A stretch of DNA of 64,000 bases from Pteria penguin (GCA_035048485.1 CM068589.1:4280501-4344500); one strand, 5' to 3'; shown: positions 38,401 to 53,400, numbered from the stretch's first letter. Translations and numbers: made by a program. Notes: generated from the letters alone by a model not told the origin.

Positions 38401-41400
38401 ACAATCTTCATCCCAAACTACATCCTCATATAACTCCTGAAGGTTAACTCTGTCTTACCCATTTGCTTAGAGCCTACAGCACTGGCCTTGATGACCTTGA
38501 TTAAGAGCCTCTTTTCCACTGTGGGGGAGGGACGAGACTGGCGTGGCATAGAGGTCCCTAAGTTGGGGGCATGGAACTGAAACACAAACAAGGCATGCTT
38601 TACATTAATATGAAGACAAACTGAGTTAAATTTCAATATGGCTTGTTTAGACATATAGAAAAGGTAATTTAAAAGCATTAATTAAAGTCGGATTTTCCTT
38701 ACCTTGGAACAATTTCCATTTTTAAGTACATGTAATTCTTTTCTTGTTTGTATAAAATGTCACACCATGATTCATCTATATAGACGTAATGGTGGTGAGA
38801 GGATACCAGAGTAGCCGAAGGGAACCATTAGACTTCGGTTGGTATCCTGTAGGACCACAGCACTTAATGCTGGATAGAGGATACCAAAGTACCCAGAGGA
38901 AACCACTAGACTTTGGTTGGTACCCTGGAGGACCATAGCACTTAATGGCAGTTAGAGAATACCAAAGTACTTGGAGGGAACCACTAGACTTTGTTTGGTA
39001 TCCTGTAGGACCATAGCACTTTATGGTGGTTAGAGGATACCAAAGAACTTGGAGGGAACCACTAAACTTTGGTTGGTACCCTGAAGGATCATAACACTTA
39101 ATGGAATGAAAAGTCGACATGACAAAAGCCAGAATTTCCTTTTAAATTAATAAACTGAGATACCAAGGCTCTAGTTGATAAATAAAATTCTTTTACAACA
39201 CTATCATTTTCATGAGCTATTTTTGGAATATTTGTAAAAGGTGGGATGTGTGTCAAGTCTTGACCTAGTTTAGGCTGATCATATGATGCCATGCTGCAGC
39301 TCATATGATGGTAGTGATAAAGAAGACAGTTTTATAGGTTTTTTCATCCCCATCCCTCACCCTTTACATTAGATTGCTTCCCAGATGTATCCCTCTATGT
39401 GATATGACTCCTTTTTGACTAAAAATAATCGAGCATATTGTGACAACAGACTATTCCTACCTGTGAGATAGATCTAGAACATTGTGAATAGACTTTTTCT
39501 GAATTTTCAATTCCAATATGAAATCATTACATATTTCCATTAAAAGCACATGACTGCTGACAAAAATGTTTTAGATAGAATAAGTAGTCCTCCAAAGGGA
39601 AGTAACTAACAATTTCTAACAATTGCTTGATAAAGGCCAGGAGGCCGAAAATTTGCGGCAAAGAGTGTTTGTGTTGTTTCTTTTAAAAATGTTTTAATCA
39701 TAATATTTCAATCATTACAAACTGAAAAGCAAATAAAAACTAGAATTTTAATGTGTCGGTGCGACAGATGCTCCCGCTGGCAGCTAAAGTAGTGAAATAT
39801 GATTGCCACAGAACTAATATTTGAAAATTCAAACTAGGCTCAGCCATATGCAATGCACATTTTCTAATTTCAAAGTCCCCTAACTCCTGAATAAATAATT
39901 CTGAGCAGAATTGCCTCCCTTCATGCACATCTACATATGCTGTCCTACCTACATGTGAAGTTTGGTGAAATTCTGATGAACGGTTTGGGAGGAGTTGCGA
40001 TGACAAGGTTTCAGAATGACAGGGTGCAACACTTTATGCCTCCGACCATGTATGGCAGGGGCATAAAAAGTTATGTTTGAGTAGATTTCACTGAGGTGTT
40101 CTTTATAGATTATTTGCTTTTTTTTCTTTAGTTTGTATTAAACTAGAAGAATTTAATATATACCAGGTATCTGCAGACAATTTACATTTTTTTCTTCAAC
40201 ATGATTAAGATAAGACTTTATGATAAAAAGAAATGCAATTCTGAGAGATCTATTTTCAGTCATGCAAGTGAACATCCTTTAAAGTTACATGTACCACAAT
40301 AACAATTAATTACTGATCTAGCGAACCTTCAACTAAACTATTAATTAGTAATGTACAATCAGCCTTGAGTCATACCAAAATTTCATCTTTAAAACCAGAA
40401 AACTACATCAAAATGAACTCACAGCACTTTGTGACTGCTTGGCTTCGATAGGTTCAAACACGGCTTCATTCCTTCTGACTGACCCGACCGGGGTAGGAGT
40501 CTTCGGTCCAATATCGTGGACACTGGTGAAGTTTTGGCTATCACCGGTGATCCACTGTGTGATGTTGAAATGCGTGGTGGCCAGGCAGATGGCGTTACGG
40601 ACCACTTCCTGTACCACCTGGATATCCACAAGGTCAGACTGGTCCTGAAAATATCACCAATTTAGGAAAAATATTCCTTCACAATAATAAAAAACCTGTA
40701 CACAAACCTTTGACAGCATTATTATATTATATTATATTAGATTATACATGTACTACTAAATGACTATTGATATTTGATATTTATTTGGTTCCAAGTGACA
40801 CAGAAGCAGATTGGTCCTGTAATATTACAACTGACCTCAACAGTCTGAGAGAAATCGATTCTGATTCCCATTATTGCCTCGGATTTTTCTCACTGATTTA
40901 TCATTTTCTGCCTCCCTGTCTGTCCTGTGGATAAGACAGTACAAACCGAAGCCCCATGCCACTGTACAAATCGAGGCCCCATGTCATGGTATAAACTGAG
41001 CCCATCCCACCCCACACAACCCCCATCGCCATATAAACCAAGGCCCCTCCCCCTCCCCACACCACTCCCATCACCGTATAAACCTAGGCCCCTCCCCCTC
41101 CCCATCTTGTCACTGTATAAACCTAGGCCCCATGTCACGGTATAAAACGAGGCGCCGTGGCACTGTGTAAAGTGAGGCCACGTGTCAAGGTATAAACCGA
41201 GTCCCCGTGTCACGGCATAAACCAAGGCCCTGTTTCATGTCACCGTAAACATTCCACGTGAACTATCATTGCTGTGTGGGTGGTTTCATAGCGTAGGACA
41301 TAGTTATGAAGCAATGCAGCAAACAGGTGCTGCCACCATAGCAGTGCAATGACCTTCAAGTGGAGTAAATAATCTACATGTATGACCTTCAAAAGGAGTA

Positions 41401-44400
41401 AATAATCCACATTTATGACCTTCAAGTGGAGTAAATAATCTACATTTATGACCTTCAAAAGGAGTAAATAATCTACATGTATGACCTTCAAAAGGAGTAA
41501 ATAATCTACATCTGCATATTTCTGTTGTATATTGAAAGTTAAGGATACCGTTATTTGTCTTTCATTACAAATACATGTACATGTGAGCAACGCTTTTAAA
41601 AATGGCGACCCTAGTGTATAGGATAGAAACTTCATACAGTATCATGTAGACACGTAATAACTCAAATGCATATAGAGCTACTGTTTATTTCAGTCTCCTG
41701 GTTCACAATCAAACAATCGTTATACATACTGAAAATAACGTCCGCCAAATAAATCTATGTGATAACTTCGTGGCAGGACGGAGAGATTTATAGCAGCATG
41801 ACGCCTCCCCGTCCCCACCTATACATATAAAGAAAATCAAAACACCATGTTGCATCCCTTGAAGGATTTTATTTTCATATTGTAAATTTGAATTTTACCG
41901 ATAGCAAACTTTCAAATGCATAACATCCTCAACAGTGCATCCATGATACGCATCTTCTACAATCCGTATATTTGACTATTTATGTGTAAAGATTTTGTAT
42001 TGAAGTCATCCAATTCACTTCCCATTTTGTATTCATATCGCCTGTCTTTTCCGTTCTTTTCAAGCACTTATTGTCATTTTCAACTCCCTCCCATTTCACA
42101 TTCCTTCTACACACTTGAAAACACATGCATATACAGCTTTCCTTGTTTATTGTTACGTCGTCTATTTATAATTCCTGGCAGGGATTCAGAAAAAAAAGAG
42201 TTTATCCCCTGCAACTGCGATCAGCAACACCCCTTTTCACGTATCTGCCATGATATCTAAAGCACGCGAAGAATCGTTGCCATGGAAATGTTGTTAACAA
42301 GCATATTGTAATGGCTGTAACATAAACATAGGACGAGCGTGTTCGGCATTTGATGACGACCAAGAAATGGCGAAGGTTTGATAAGTGTTAATGAATGATT
42401 CATATCAAGATCGGACTTGGCACAATCTAGGAACGGTATTCTAGTACACGTACATGCGCGGAACCAGGAAAAAGGGCTGGAGGGCTTGGGGAAAGGGGCG
42501 ACTGATTCGGACCTATTCCATTCGACACCAATGATATTTTCGTGTAAAATAGGTGCCAAGATCCTATTTAGTTGACCCGATCTGAAAAAAGCCAAAAACT
42601 TTTAGATTTGCCCACGGGTGCCTCTTCGCCAGCCAAGGCTCCGTTTCGTTCTACTACGTACATGTAGTGCAGTTTAACAAAACGGAGCCTTGGCTTGCGA
42701 AGATGCCACGGGTGATACACATGTATTATTTGATATCCATAGGCATAACTTCTGATTACCCGGTCATATAATCCCCCTTCCCCTTGGCATCTTATTCACT
42801 CCTTCGCATCTGATCCCCTAACATCTGAACACACCCAGCATCTAATTCATCCCCCGCACCTGATCCCCACGTACACCTGATACCCCGAGCACCTGATCCC
42901 CCGAGCACTTGATCCCCTCCCCCTTTGACATGTTATTTCTTCCCGCATCTGTTAGCTATAAACTTCTATCCCTTACTACTCTAAATAAAGTGGAAAAAAT
43001 GCAATACTTAAACAATGATTCTTAAATTAGTTAATTTAGTTCAGGTTTTTGCAACACCTCCCAATTTTTTTTTACTAATAACCCCTGCTTCTGATAAAAA
43101 GGTTGCATCTCATTGTAACAAGACAAGTTCCGACTATGTATACAAGTAGCACGTAGAGATTACATACCATCTTATCTTTCGCTTTGAGTTTAAGTGCATG
43201 TGTACCCCTCATAATTTCTTTTTATTTTGTTTCATTTGATTCGGCAGTTGATTCCGAAGCTTTGACATTTCCTACGGTATATTTCTGAATGACCAATCGC
43301 AGGCAACATCGCAATGTCAAGAGATGTAATAACCAATCATAGGCAACATCGCAATGTCAAGAGATGTAATAACCAATCACAGACAACATCGCAACGCCAT
43401 GGGATGTAATAACCAATCACAGACAACATCGCAATGCCAAGGGATGTAATAACCAATCACAGACAACATCGCAATGCCAAGGGATATAATAACCAATCAC
43501 AGACAACATCGCAACGCCATGGGATGTAATAACCAATCACAGACAACATCGCAATGCCAAGGGATGTAATAACCAATCACAGACAACATCGCAATGCCAA
43601 GGGATGTAATAATAAAGCCTCGATATTGTGAAGATGTACATGTATCGTGGGATATATTTATTATTTTATTCAAAACAGGAAATATTAAAACTGTTCTATC
43701 GGTGCGTTATAGTAAACGTAACTTTAGGATGGAAAACATTTAAGCCAGAAAGTTACAGAGAAAAAAATGACCGCAGTGGAGATTGATGGATGCCTGGAGA
43801 ACAGAGATGAAAACATGTCAAGGAGGTGGAGACTGACGAATGCCCGGAGACCAGGGGTGAGATCATGCCTAGGAGGTGGTAAATGACGGATGCCTGGAGA
43901 CCAGGGTTGAGAATATGCCCGGGAGGTGGAGACTGACGGACGCCTGGAGACCAGGGGTGAGAAAATGCCAGGGAGGTGGAGACTGACGAATGCCTGGAGA
44001 CCAGGGGCGAGAATATGCCCGGGAGCTGGAGACTGACGGATTCCTGGAGACCCGAGGAGAGAACGTGCTGAGGAGGTGGAGACTGACGGATGCCTGGAGA
44101 CCCGAGGAGAGAACGTGCTGAGGAGGTGGAGACTGACGGATGCCTGGAGACCCGGTGACAGGACGTGCTGGGGAGGTGGAGACTGAAGGATGCCTGGAGA
44201 TCCGGGGAGAGGACGTGTTGGGGAGGTGGAGACTGAAGGATGCCTGGAGATCCGGGGAGAGAACGTGCTCGTGGGAGGTGGAGACTGACGGATGACTGGA
44301 AACCCGGTGAGATAACATGCACTTGAGGTGGAGACTGACGGATGCCTGGAGACCAGGGGTGAGAATATGCCCGGGAGGCGGAGACTGACGGATGCCTGGA

Positions 44401-47400
44401 GATCCGGGGAGAGGACGTGCTGGGGAGGCGGAGACTGACGGATGCCTGGAGATCCGGGGAGAGAACGTGCTCGTGGGGTGGAGACTGACGGATGACTGGA
44501 AACCCGGGTCAGAATATGACCGGGAGGTGGAGACTGACGAATGCCTGAAGACCAGAGGTGAGAACATGCTTGGAAAGAGTAAGAGTCTACTTTGACACAC
44601 CTGTCATAAATATCTAGAACAAAGGACGAGATTAAAGGATACTTTAAACCAGTGTCTGGAAAAATAAGAAGGAAAATGGCCTACATGCCTAGTATGCAAC
44701 GGACATACAGTATGTTTTTTGTGACATGCCATCTCCATAGAACACTGAGGAATCAATTAAGGTTCGAATCCGGGAATTTCTGATCCAGCCACGCCACTGA
44801 TTAAGCTACGTCGGCTTTAAATGCTTTCCACGTTAACCCCCCTCCCCACCACCACCCAACACACACATACAAAAACAAAGCAAGACATGTACACTGCACA
44901 GATGCACCAAGATCAATGGACACAGACAAGGTCAAGGTAAAAATCACCTGGTGGTTTCAAAGAAAAAAAGTCATAGATTCTCTACCCATATTCCATTCTA
45001 TAGCGGATCGGAGTTATATGGGTTCTATACTGACGCTGTAAAACCCACAGCATCACCTATAGTGAAAGTCTATTGGCATACCCACTGCACACCTATAGTG
45101 AAAGTCAGTGGCATACCTACAGCACCACCTATAGTGAAAGTCTAGTGGCATATCCACAGCACACCTATAGTGAAAGTCTAGTGGCATACCCAATCTCCAT
45201 CTCTTACTGTTAAGAATAAATACCCTACGATAAAGTTTTTGTACCAGACAGACCGAAAACTGTATGTTTCATTCTGCAATTCCAAGGCATACACATTCGA
45301 ACACGAAGCCGGTGTGGCCTAGTGGATAAGGTGCTCAGCTCGTGATCGAGAGGTCGCGGGTTCGACTCCCGCCCGGGGCACACCGGTGTTCTGTCTTTCG
45401 GATGAGACAGTAAAAACCGAGGTCCCGTGTCACGGTAGGCGTGGCACGTAAAAGATCCCTCACTGCTTCGGGTGGGTCCGTTGCAAAGGTCTAAATTTGT
45501 ATGCAATGCATCAGGCAGATGCCGTCACCATATACGTGAAATAATCGTGGAGTGACGTAAAACAATAATCAAACAAACAAACATTCGAACACGCTCTGTT
45601 TAAACTATCGTTTGTATCATATGACTATGTTCACGTATTCATGCTCTCTCATGTCAGATCACCTATAATATGATGCATTCATTAGCTCCGATTGCACGGC
45701 GACAAGTCGCTACAATCTATACACGCCTCTAATTAATCTCGACCATCTATTATTACCATCTCTTTCATGTTTTGTATGGGCCTCTATAGGGATGTATCAT
45801 TACAGTGTATGACACTATACAATTAAATGACATTGTAGATGAAATTATCCCATTCCGTAACTTTACTGCATTGCTTTAGTGTAAATTTGAAGTCGTTGCC
45901 TAGGTAACCTGATCAGTGGCGGATCCAGGATTTCCGAAAAAGGAAAAAAAAAAGGGGGGGGCAAATGGATATTAGCCAAACTTCTCAGCCATTTGTGGTG
46001 CAAAATCTGGATTTTTACTAGTAAATATGTGACCAAAAGGTTGGGGGGGGGGGGTTCAGTTTCAAATTTTTTCAGTCAAAACGCGACATACAGATATTGG
46101 CGCAAACTTATACTATGTGTCCTGTTGTGTGTCGCCAGTAGTTTCTTTTTCGCAGGTGCCTGTACCTATTCATCTGGAAATTTTTGTTTCATTTGCACGA
46201 TGCTGAAAGATCAAATTTTGTGAAAAAATTTGATAAATTTTGGGAAAAAAATCAACGAAATTTTCGTTGGGAAGGGTCCTTATAACGGATCTGATCTGAA
46301 GGAAAAAAAACTTACTACCTACTTGCGCTTAACGTCACAGTGTAAGGACTAGATTTCCTAGAAACAAGGTAGCCACCTATAGCTTCATAAAAACCATCGT
46401 CACAACGAAATCGACGCTGTAATAACTTAATTACTCCTAGCTTCGGAGTCATTTGCAGGACCAGAAAGTGTCACAGGGGTTGTCCTTTTTCACCCTAATG
46501 TCGGTGGAAAATTTTACCAACGTCAGTATTAATATGTTTATTTATTCCCCAACTCCTGATAAAATTTTATCACCAAATATTTTGGATCCCCTTTTGAAAA
46601 TTGCTGGATCCACCCATAAAATCATATCCAAAAGGGAATAAGATGCGTTATAATCATTAATAATCAATTCGCCGGGACGGGTTTATGTTTCCTGGAATAA
46701 GCATAAACCTTTAACGCGATTATATGAATATGTGTGACATACAACGCCATGCTCGTTGAGTATGAATGCCCAAGGAGGAAGAACATCACCAATTCCACCC
46801 CACCCACCTCCTGTTCCTACACCTCAAAAGTGTTGATAAAGTAAGCAGAGTTCTTCTAGTAATTCTTACATGTAATTAGCGAGGAAAAAGTTATTAAAAG
46901 CATTTAAAAGTGAAAGAAAAGAAAAAATAGCAGGTGCTTTGTAAGGTTTCAAGTTATACATACACAGTCCTTTCCGTACTGAGATTGATATACATGAATG
47001 TTCACGTCGGTCTAGATGACCAGCAGTACAATAAAATGGCCGTGGAATCTTGCGTTAATAAATAGGGGTTTGTCTATACTGTGGAACACATTAGATAAAA
47101 CAATAAATCACCCCTGTATATGCCTATGCCTAGTTGCGCAATACTTATTCGTGCATGCATCACACAGGTTTGGTCTCCGTATTACTATCTAGACGATGTT
47201 ACATGAATGCACAGACAGTAAGATTTCCATATTATATAAGTAATGAGTCGGGGTGGCTCCGTGAGAAACATACTTGGCTCATGGCCCATGGTCTCGGCCC
47301 GATTCCCGTAGGTGACCCGTCGAGTGTCCCCTCTTTCGAGTGAGGCAGTAATCCAAGATTTCATGATACAGAGAGACAATGGCACGTAAAATATCCCGCA

Positions 47401-50400
47401 CCGCTCAGTGTGGGTCTGTAACAATGTTCTAAATTTTCTGTGTAATGCATCAGTTTGATGCTGACATCATGTAAGAAATTATTCTAATGTGGTGTTGTCC
47501 ACCGCTAAACTCTGACCACCACCATACAGGGGCAATGATTCTGATGTGGTGCTGTCCACCGCTAAACTCTGACCACCACCATAGTGGAGCAATGATTCTG
47601 ATGTGGTGTTGTCCACCGCTAAATTCTGACCACCACCATACAGGGGCAATGATTCTGATGTGGTGTTGTCCATCGCTAAACTCTGACCACCACCATACAG
47701 GGGCAATGATTCTGATGTGGTGTTGTCCACTGCTAAACTCTGACTACCACCATACAAGAGCAATGATTCTGATGTGGTGTTGTCCACCGCTAAGCTCTGA
47801 CCACCACCATAGTGGAGCAATGATTCTGATGTGGTGTTGTCCACCGCTAAACTCTGACCACCACCATAGTGGAGCAATTATTCTGGTATGGTGTTGTCCA
47901 CCGCTAAACTCTGACCACCATCATACAAGAGCAACGGTTCTAGTGTGGTGTTGTCCACTGCTAAACTCTGACCACCACCATACAAGAGCAATGATTCTGG
48001 TGCGGTGTTGTCCACCGCTAAACTCTGACCACCACCATACAAGAGCAATGATTCTGATGTGGTGTTGTCCACCGCTAAACTCTGACCACCACCATACAGG
48101 GGCAATGGTTCTGTTGTGGTGTTGTCCACCGCTAAACTCTGACCACCACCATACAGGAGTAGTAATCCTGATCCACCGTACGAATAAATGAGTCTGTTGG
48201 GGATTTATGATTGATTGACTGATTTTTGTTTAACGTCACACCACGAATATTTCAAGTATATGGTGACGGCATCTGCCTGATGCGGGGCATACAAATTTTG
48301 ACCTCTGCAACGGACCCATCCGAAGCAGTGAGGGATCTTTAACGTACCATGCATACCACGACATGGGGCCTCGGAGTTTACTGTCTCAACCGAAAGACAG
48401 GACACCGGCATGACCAGAGCGGGACTTGAACCCCGGCCTCCCGATCAGGAGTCCAGCGCGATACCACTAGGCCACGCCGGCTTCTGGTGTGGATTTAATA
48501 AAACCACGCCTTTAGAACAACAATATAAAATACCCTGAAAATGAACAAACCCGGTTACATATTATAATAACACATTGCTAGCGTGAATATAAGTTAATGT
48601 GATTTTAAGCGTAGACACTTATGATATCGATTATGTACAAGAACTTTATTACCCCCACCCCTTCTTCCATTTTAGTTTTTGCCATAATATCTAGATCAAC
48701 GCTTTAATCGTAGGATGAAGTCGGCATACAATATTTGTGAATGTATGTATATTCAGGGCATAGAACTAGCAGCTTGTACAGACATGAAAGTCATCTACAA
48801 ATAAGATGCTTAACTGTCAAGGAAACCTACAAACACCTACAGATGCAAAGGAATTCTAAATAGTGCGAGCTCTACATCGTACTTAAGTCGTTATTATTCA
48901 GGTTTTTGCCGACCTACATTACACACATGTGTAACAGCTACTGAAGCTGCATGAATAATGAAGTTATACATCAGAAGATTTACACTTTGTATAGAGAGTA
49001 CATATGTCTTACTGGAGGGGTATGGTGTTAGGGCTGCGGTAGATTTCCCGCACATGTACATGTAATTTGTATTGGTAACGAGTTTTACTGGGAAAACCAA
49101 CGTTATTCTCATCGGGACGAAATGTTCTCTACCGAGATGATAATTCTTGATAGAAGTCCATACCAAATCTCCATATCATTTAACTGACTGAATAAATTCC
49201 CACGATTTTCCAGATCACCGTCAAACGTTCTTCATAATCAGGTAATTAATGAACGGAAAGAATAGTTCTACTATGATCTGGATCCCAGAAGTATCGGAAA
49301 TGAAAATCTTGAAGTGCCTGATTTAGAAATCAGTGACGGAATTAGAAATCGTATCATTATAAGACATGAACTATTTCTTTCACTGCCAACACCAGTGGCA
49401 CGTGGCTGGCGGTAAATGTACATCGCACTTTATATCCCACACTTGTCAACATGCCCAACGTCTTCCCCAACAAAAAGGGCTGCTTGTTCTCAACTTATCA
49501 TAAATAAACTCTCAGTTCATCTGCCTCATCCTGCGGAAATTTCACCTAATAGAACGAGACAGATAAAAGCTGCAGTTTTCCTTCTGATCTTCTGCATCAC
49601 TAGATGGTGCAGTAGTCATTACTGCACATGCATTCTGGAAAGAGATGCTGGTCAGATTTCACAAATTATCTCCTATACACAGCTGTTTATCTTTCTGTAC
49701 ATGTCATTTCATTAAAATATTGAGAATTCACGCATTCCTAAAGTGACTAATTCCTTTCTTTTTTAAATGAAGATACAGATATCATTTTCTTTGAAAGTCA
49801 AGGGGGTTTTCTTTTTTAAGGTCATGGAGTACAGTTCCTTAAAATGAATTCCTTTTATTAAAGAGAGATTATTCCTATTGGAGGTCAGAGAATTTAGTTC
49901 TTTTATTAAAGAGAGATTATTCCTATTGGAGGTCAGAGAATTTAGTTCTTTAATTTAAAGATTCTTGACATTCAAAACTGATTAACTCAATTTGAAAATC
50001 ACAAAGGTGAACTCTTCAAACTCAAAATTTTTCTTAGTTAAAAGAAGTTACATCACAGATCTTGTTCACTTTAACTGGCATATAGAAACTGGAAAGCATT
50101 TTCCCTTACAGGAATGAATTTGAAAAAGTTTAACTGGGAAACTCAGATGAGCAGCTATCCTTTGGCTCATGTGAACTTAAAAGCTTTTATGTGCTATAAA
50201 ATGTGACCCACTTTCTAATATATCTGATGAAACTCTAAGCATACCTGATAGGGGTTGACAGGCTTTCCAATGATTTTGATATCTGGCCTCCCCTCGAAGG
50301 TCACCTCTGCCATCATGTCGTTTTCTGAACGATAACATTTCAGTCGCAGCTGTAACATAAAGCATAAATACTCTCTGAAACTAATTCCATTATACATTAC

Positions 50401-53400
50401 ATCAGTAATGCTTATAAAGTTAATTAAATCAATGCTGTAAAAGATCTGTAATGACTTCAAATAATCAATAAAGAAAATAATCAGTTCATGTAATACTTCG
50501 TTAGGCAAAAGAACAATACTACAATTGCTGAAGCAGCAACAAATATATACTCTCATTTAGTTTTAAAATTATATCATTTAAAGACGTAATAGATGTTATT
50601 TTCATATAATTTTTTTTTCAAATTACAGATGATTGAAATATGTGAAAAGTACAATAAGCGCATGCTCTATACATCAAAAGCAATCTAATTACCTCATATT
50701 CCACATTTTGTTGTGCATGTTTTAAATGATAACAAATCAGGAATGTGATGATAAGAATCCAACATTGGCTGCTAGGAGACATATAACAAGGCATAGGCTT
50801 TGTAAATGATCCGATATCATATTGGTGCATTTTAGGCAAATTTGATATTTCTATACACAATACAAGCAATTTTCACAAAAACTAAAACTTTTGTGAAAAT
50901 AACGGTTATTATATATGCCTCTAATTATATTACACAGACATTCAAGGTGCTAGTTAGCTCAGGGGTATTGCACCTGACTTCAAATCTGAGGAGCTGGGCG
51001 AGATTCATGATTTTCCTAAGGTGTTTTATCACCTTTTGCCTCCCTATCTAAGGTGATCATCACCTTCAGCCTCTATATCTAAGGTGATTTATCACATACC
51101 TCCATATCTACAGTGATTTATCACCTAAATCCATATCTCAGGTGATTTATCCCCTTCTACTTCCATATCTCAGGTGATTCATCACCTGCCTCTGTATCTA
51201 AGGTGATTTATCACCTGCCTCCATATCTAAGGTGATTTATTACCTGCCTCCATATCTAAGGTGATTTATTACCTGCTTCCATATCTGTTCTTAATACGAG
51301 ACTGAAGAAACCAAGGCTCCATGTAAAGGAATACATTGGCATGTAAGGGATCCCTCCCCCATGCTTGGGGTGTGTCTGTAGATTAGGATAAAATCATAAT
51401 GCACCAGACTGGTGCCACCATCATTGCAGTCAAATAATCTGGGAGCCACTTCAAGTAACAAAACAAACATAAACACTGCAAACCAAATAATGACCCTTTT
51501 TTCTCTTCAGAAACTAGCACTGCGTGAGGCACAATCTCCATGTGAACCACTGGCACAGCATTAGGCATAGTCTCCATGTGAACCAATGACACAGCATGAG
51601 GCTCAACCACCATGTGAACCACTGGCACAGCATGAGGCTCAACCACCATGTGAATCACTGGCACTGCATGAGGCACACCCCCCATGTGAACCACTAGCAC
51701 CATATGAGACAGCCACCATGTGAACCACTATACATGAGACACAGCCACCATGTGAACCACTAGCACCACATAAGACACAGCCACCATGTGAACCACTATA
51801 CATAAGACACAGCCTCCATGTGAACCACTAGCACCACATGAGACAGCCACCATGTGAACCACTATACATAAGACACAGCCACTATATGAACCACTGGGTT
51901 TATTAACAGATGGGATTATTGCAAACATTTCAGTTTCTGCATTTACTATTTCCCACAGCAGTATACATGTCAGCTACAGTACCATCTAGTGGTAGCAACA
52001 TCAGGGTTGCCATAGAAGTTTATCTCCAAACAAAGCTCCAAGGTTGCCCTATCTATCTCCATTAATTTTCTCCATGCTGGTTTGTGTGAACTAGAATACA
52101 TTTCTACTATCAGAGCCAGTTGTTCAGCATTTCTCATGCTGTCAGATTTCAGCACATGATAAATTGCAGTGCATGTAAACAAGGTAGCTACAGTGTCTTC
52201 CTCCTTCCTGACATATGATAGCTAGTAGACAGTAGAGCAGTACATTGATGTTAATAAGAAAAGTGTAGAAGTTAATCTCACTTTTTCATATCTAGTCCAT
52301 ATGGAGTAATGACAGGTCCATATAATGTGATTATAGGTCCATATAAATTGTAAGCCGGTGTGGCCTAGTGGATAGGGTGCTCAGCTTGTGATCCAGAGGT
52401 CCCGGGTTCGACTCCCACCCTGGGCACACCAGTGTTCTGTCTTTGGGATGAGACAGTAAAAACCGAGGTTCCATGTCACAGTGGGCGTGGCACATAAAGA
52501 TCCCTCACTGCTTGGGGTGGGTCCGTTGCAAAGGTAAAAATTTCTATGCAATGCATCAAGCAGATGCCGTTACCATGTATGTGAAATAATCGTGGAGTAA
52601 CATAAAAAATAATCAATCCATCAATCATTGCTGACAGGTCAATATGTGGGACACATTCTGAGAGAAATTTGATTACTCCATATAGTATAAATGGTGTAAA
52701 ATACAGATAGGTTTCATTCTTCGTTTAAACTATTTGCCAAACTCTAATCAATCTCGTTTAAGGTATATTTCGAACACTAATTTAAGCTCAAAGTATGATG
52801 ATATCCATTAACAAAAGCATTGTAAAGCAAAGCATCAGAAGCTACATCTTTTAGTCGGTTAGTATGACCTTGACTGTAAATACATATATACATGCTTGCT
52901 TGCAAAATAACTTCTGAATGTTACATAGCTGTTCTTTATTTTTTACTTTGCAAATGCAAATGAGAAAGATCAAAGAAACATGAGCTTCAATCAATCATTG
53001 CCAGATATCTATGTATGTACCAGTATTATGCAAACAGATCTGTGTTTTAATCAAAATGTGTTCAGAGTGACCTCAGCACCTGGCAGAAAGATATAAAAAG
53101 GAAATAACTGACGTGCAGACCAGTGACATCTTGAGCAAATCCCCTCACTAAATGATAACAAAAATAGAGTTGTAAAAACAACCATACTGATACACTTTTA
53201 GTCAAGATATAACTATCAGCTACTTGTAGCAGACTTAGTGTAGTGGTTAAGTGCTCGACTTGCGGTGCAGACAATCCAGATCTGATTCCAAGGTAGCACC
53301 ACTATGTTTAAGAAGCTGATAGCCTTTTGTTTCCACATCGCGTTACGGTTGAAAAATTGTTGAAAGTGACATAAATGCTGATAAAAAAAACAACCAACAG

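Noticed and set aside
43753..44600. 243- and 189-codon minus-strand ORFs rich in Ser, Pro and His
   Set aside because: Readings of the GC-rich 50-60-bp array; both strands open.
45308..45385. Possible tRNA gene (box A and box B, GGTTCGACTCC)
   Set aside because: The arms do not close into a full cloverleaf and the SINE body follows directly; the same head recurs in other SINE copies.
47479..48191. 234-codon plus-strand ORF (WCCPPLNSDHHH repeats) and minus-strand GGGQSLAVDNTTSES repeats
   Set aside because: Artefact of the 57-bp array between two SINEs.
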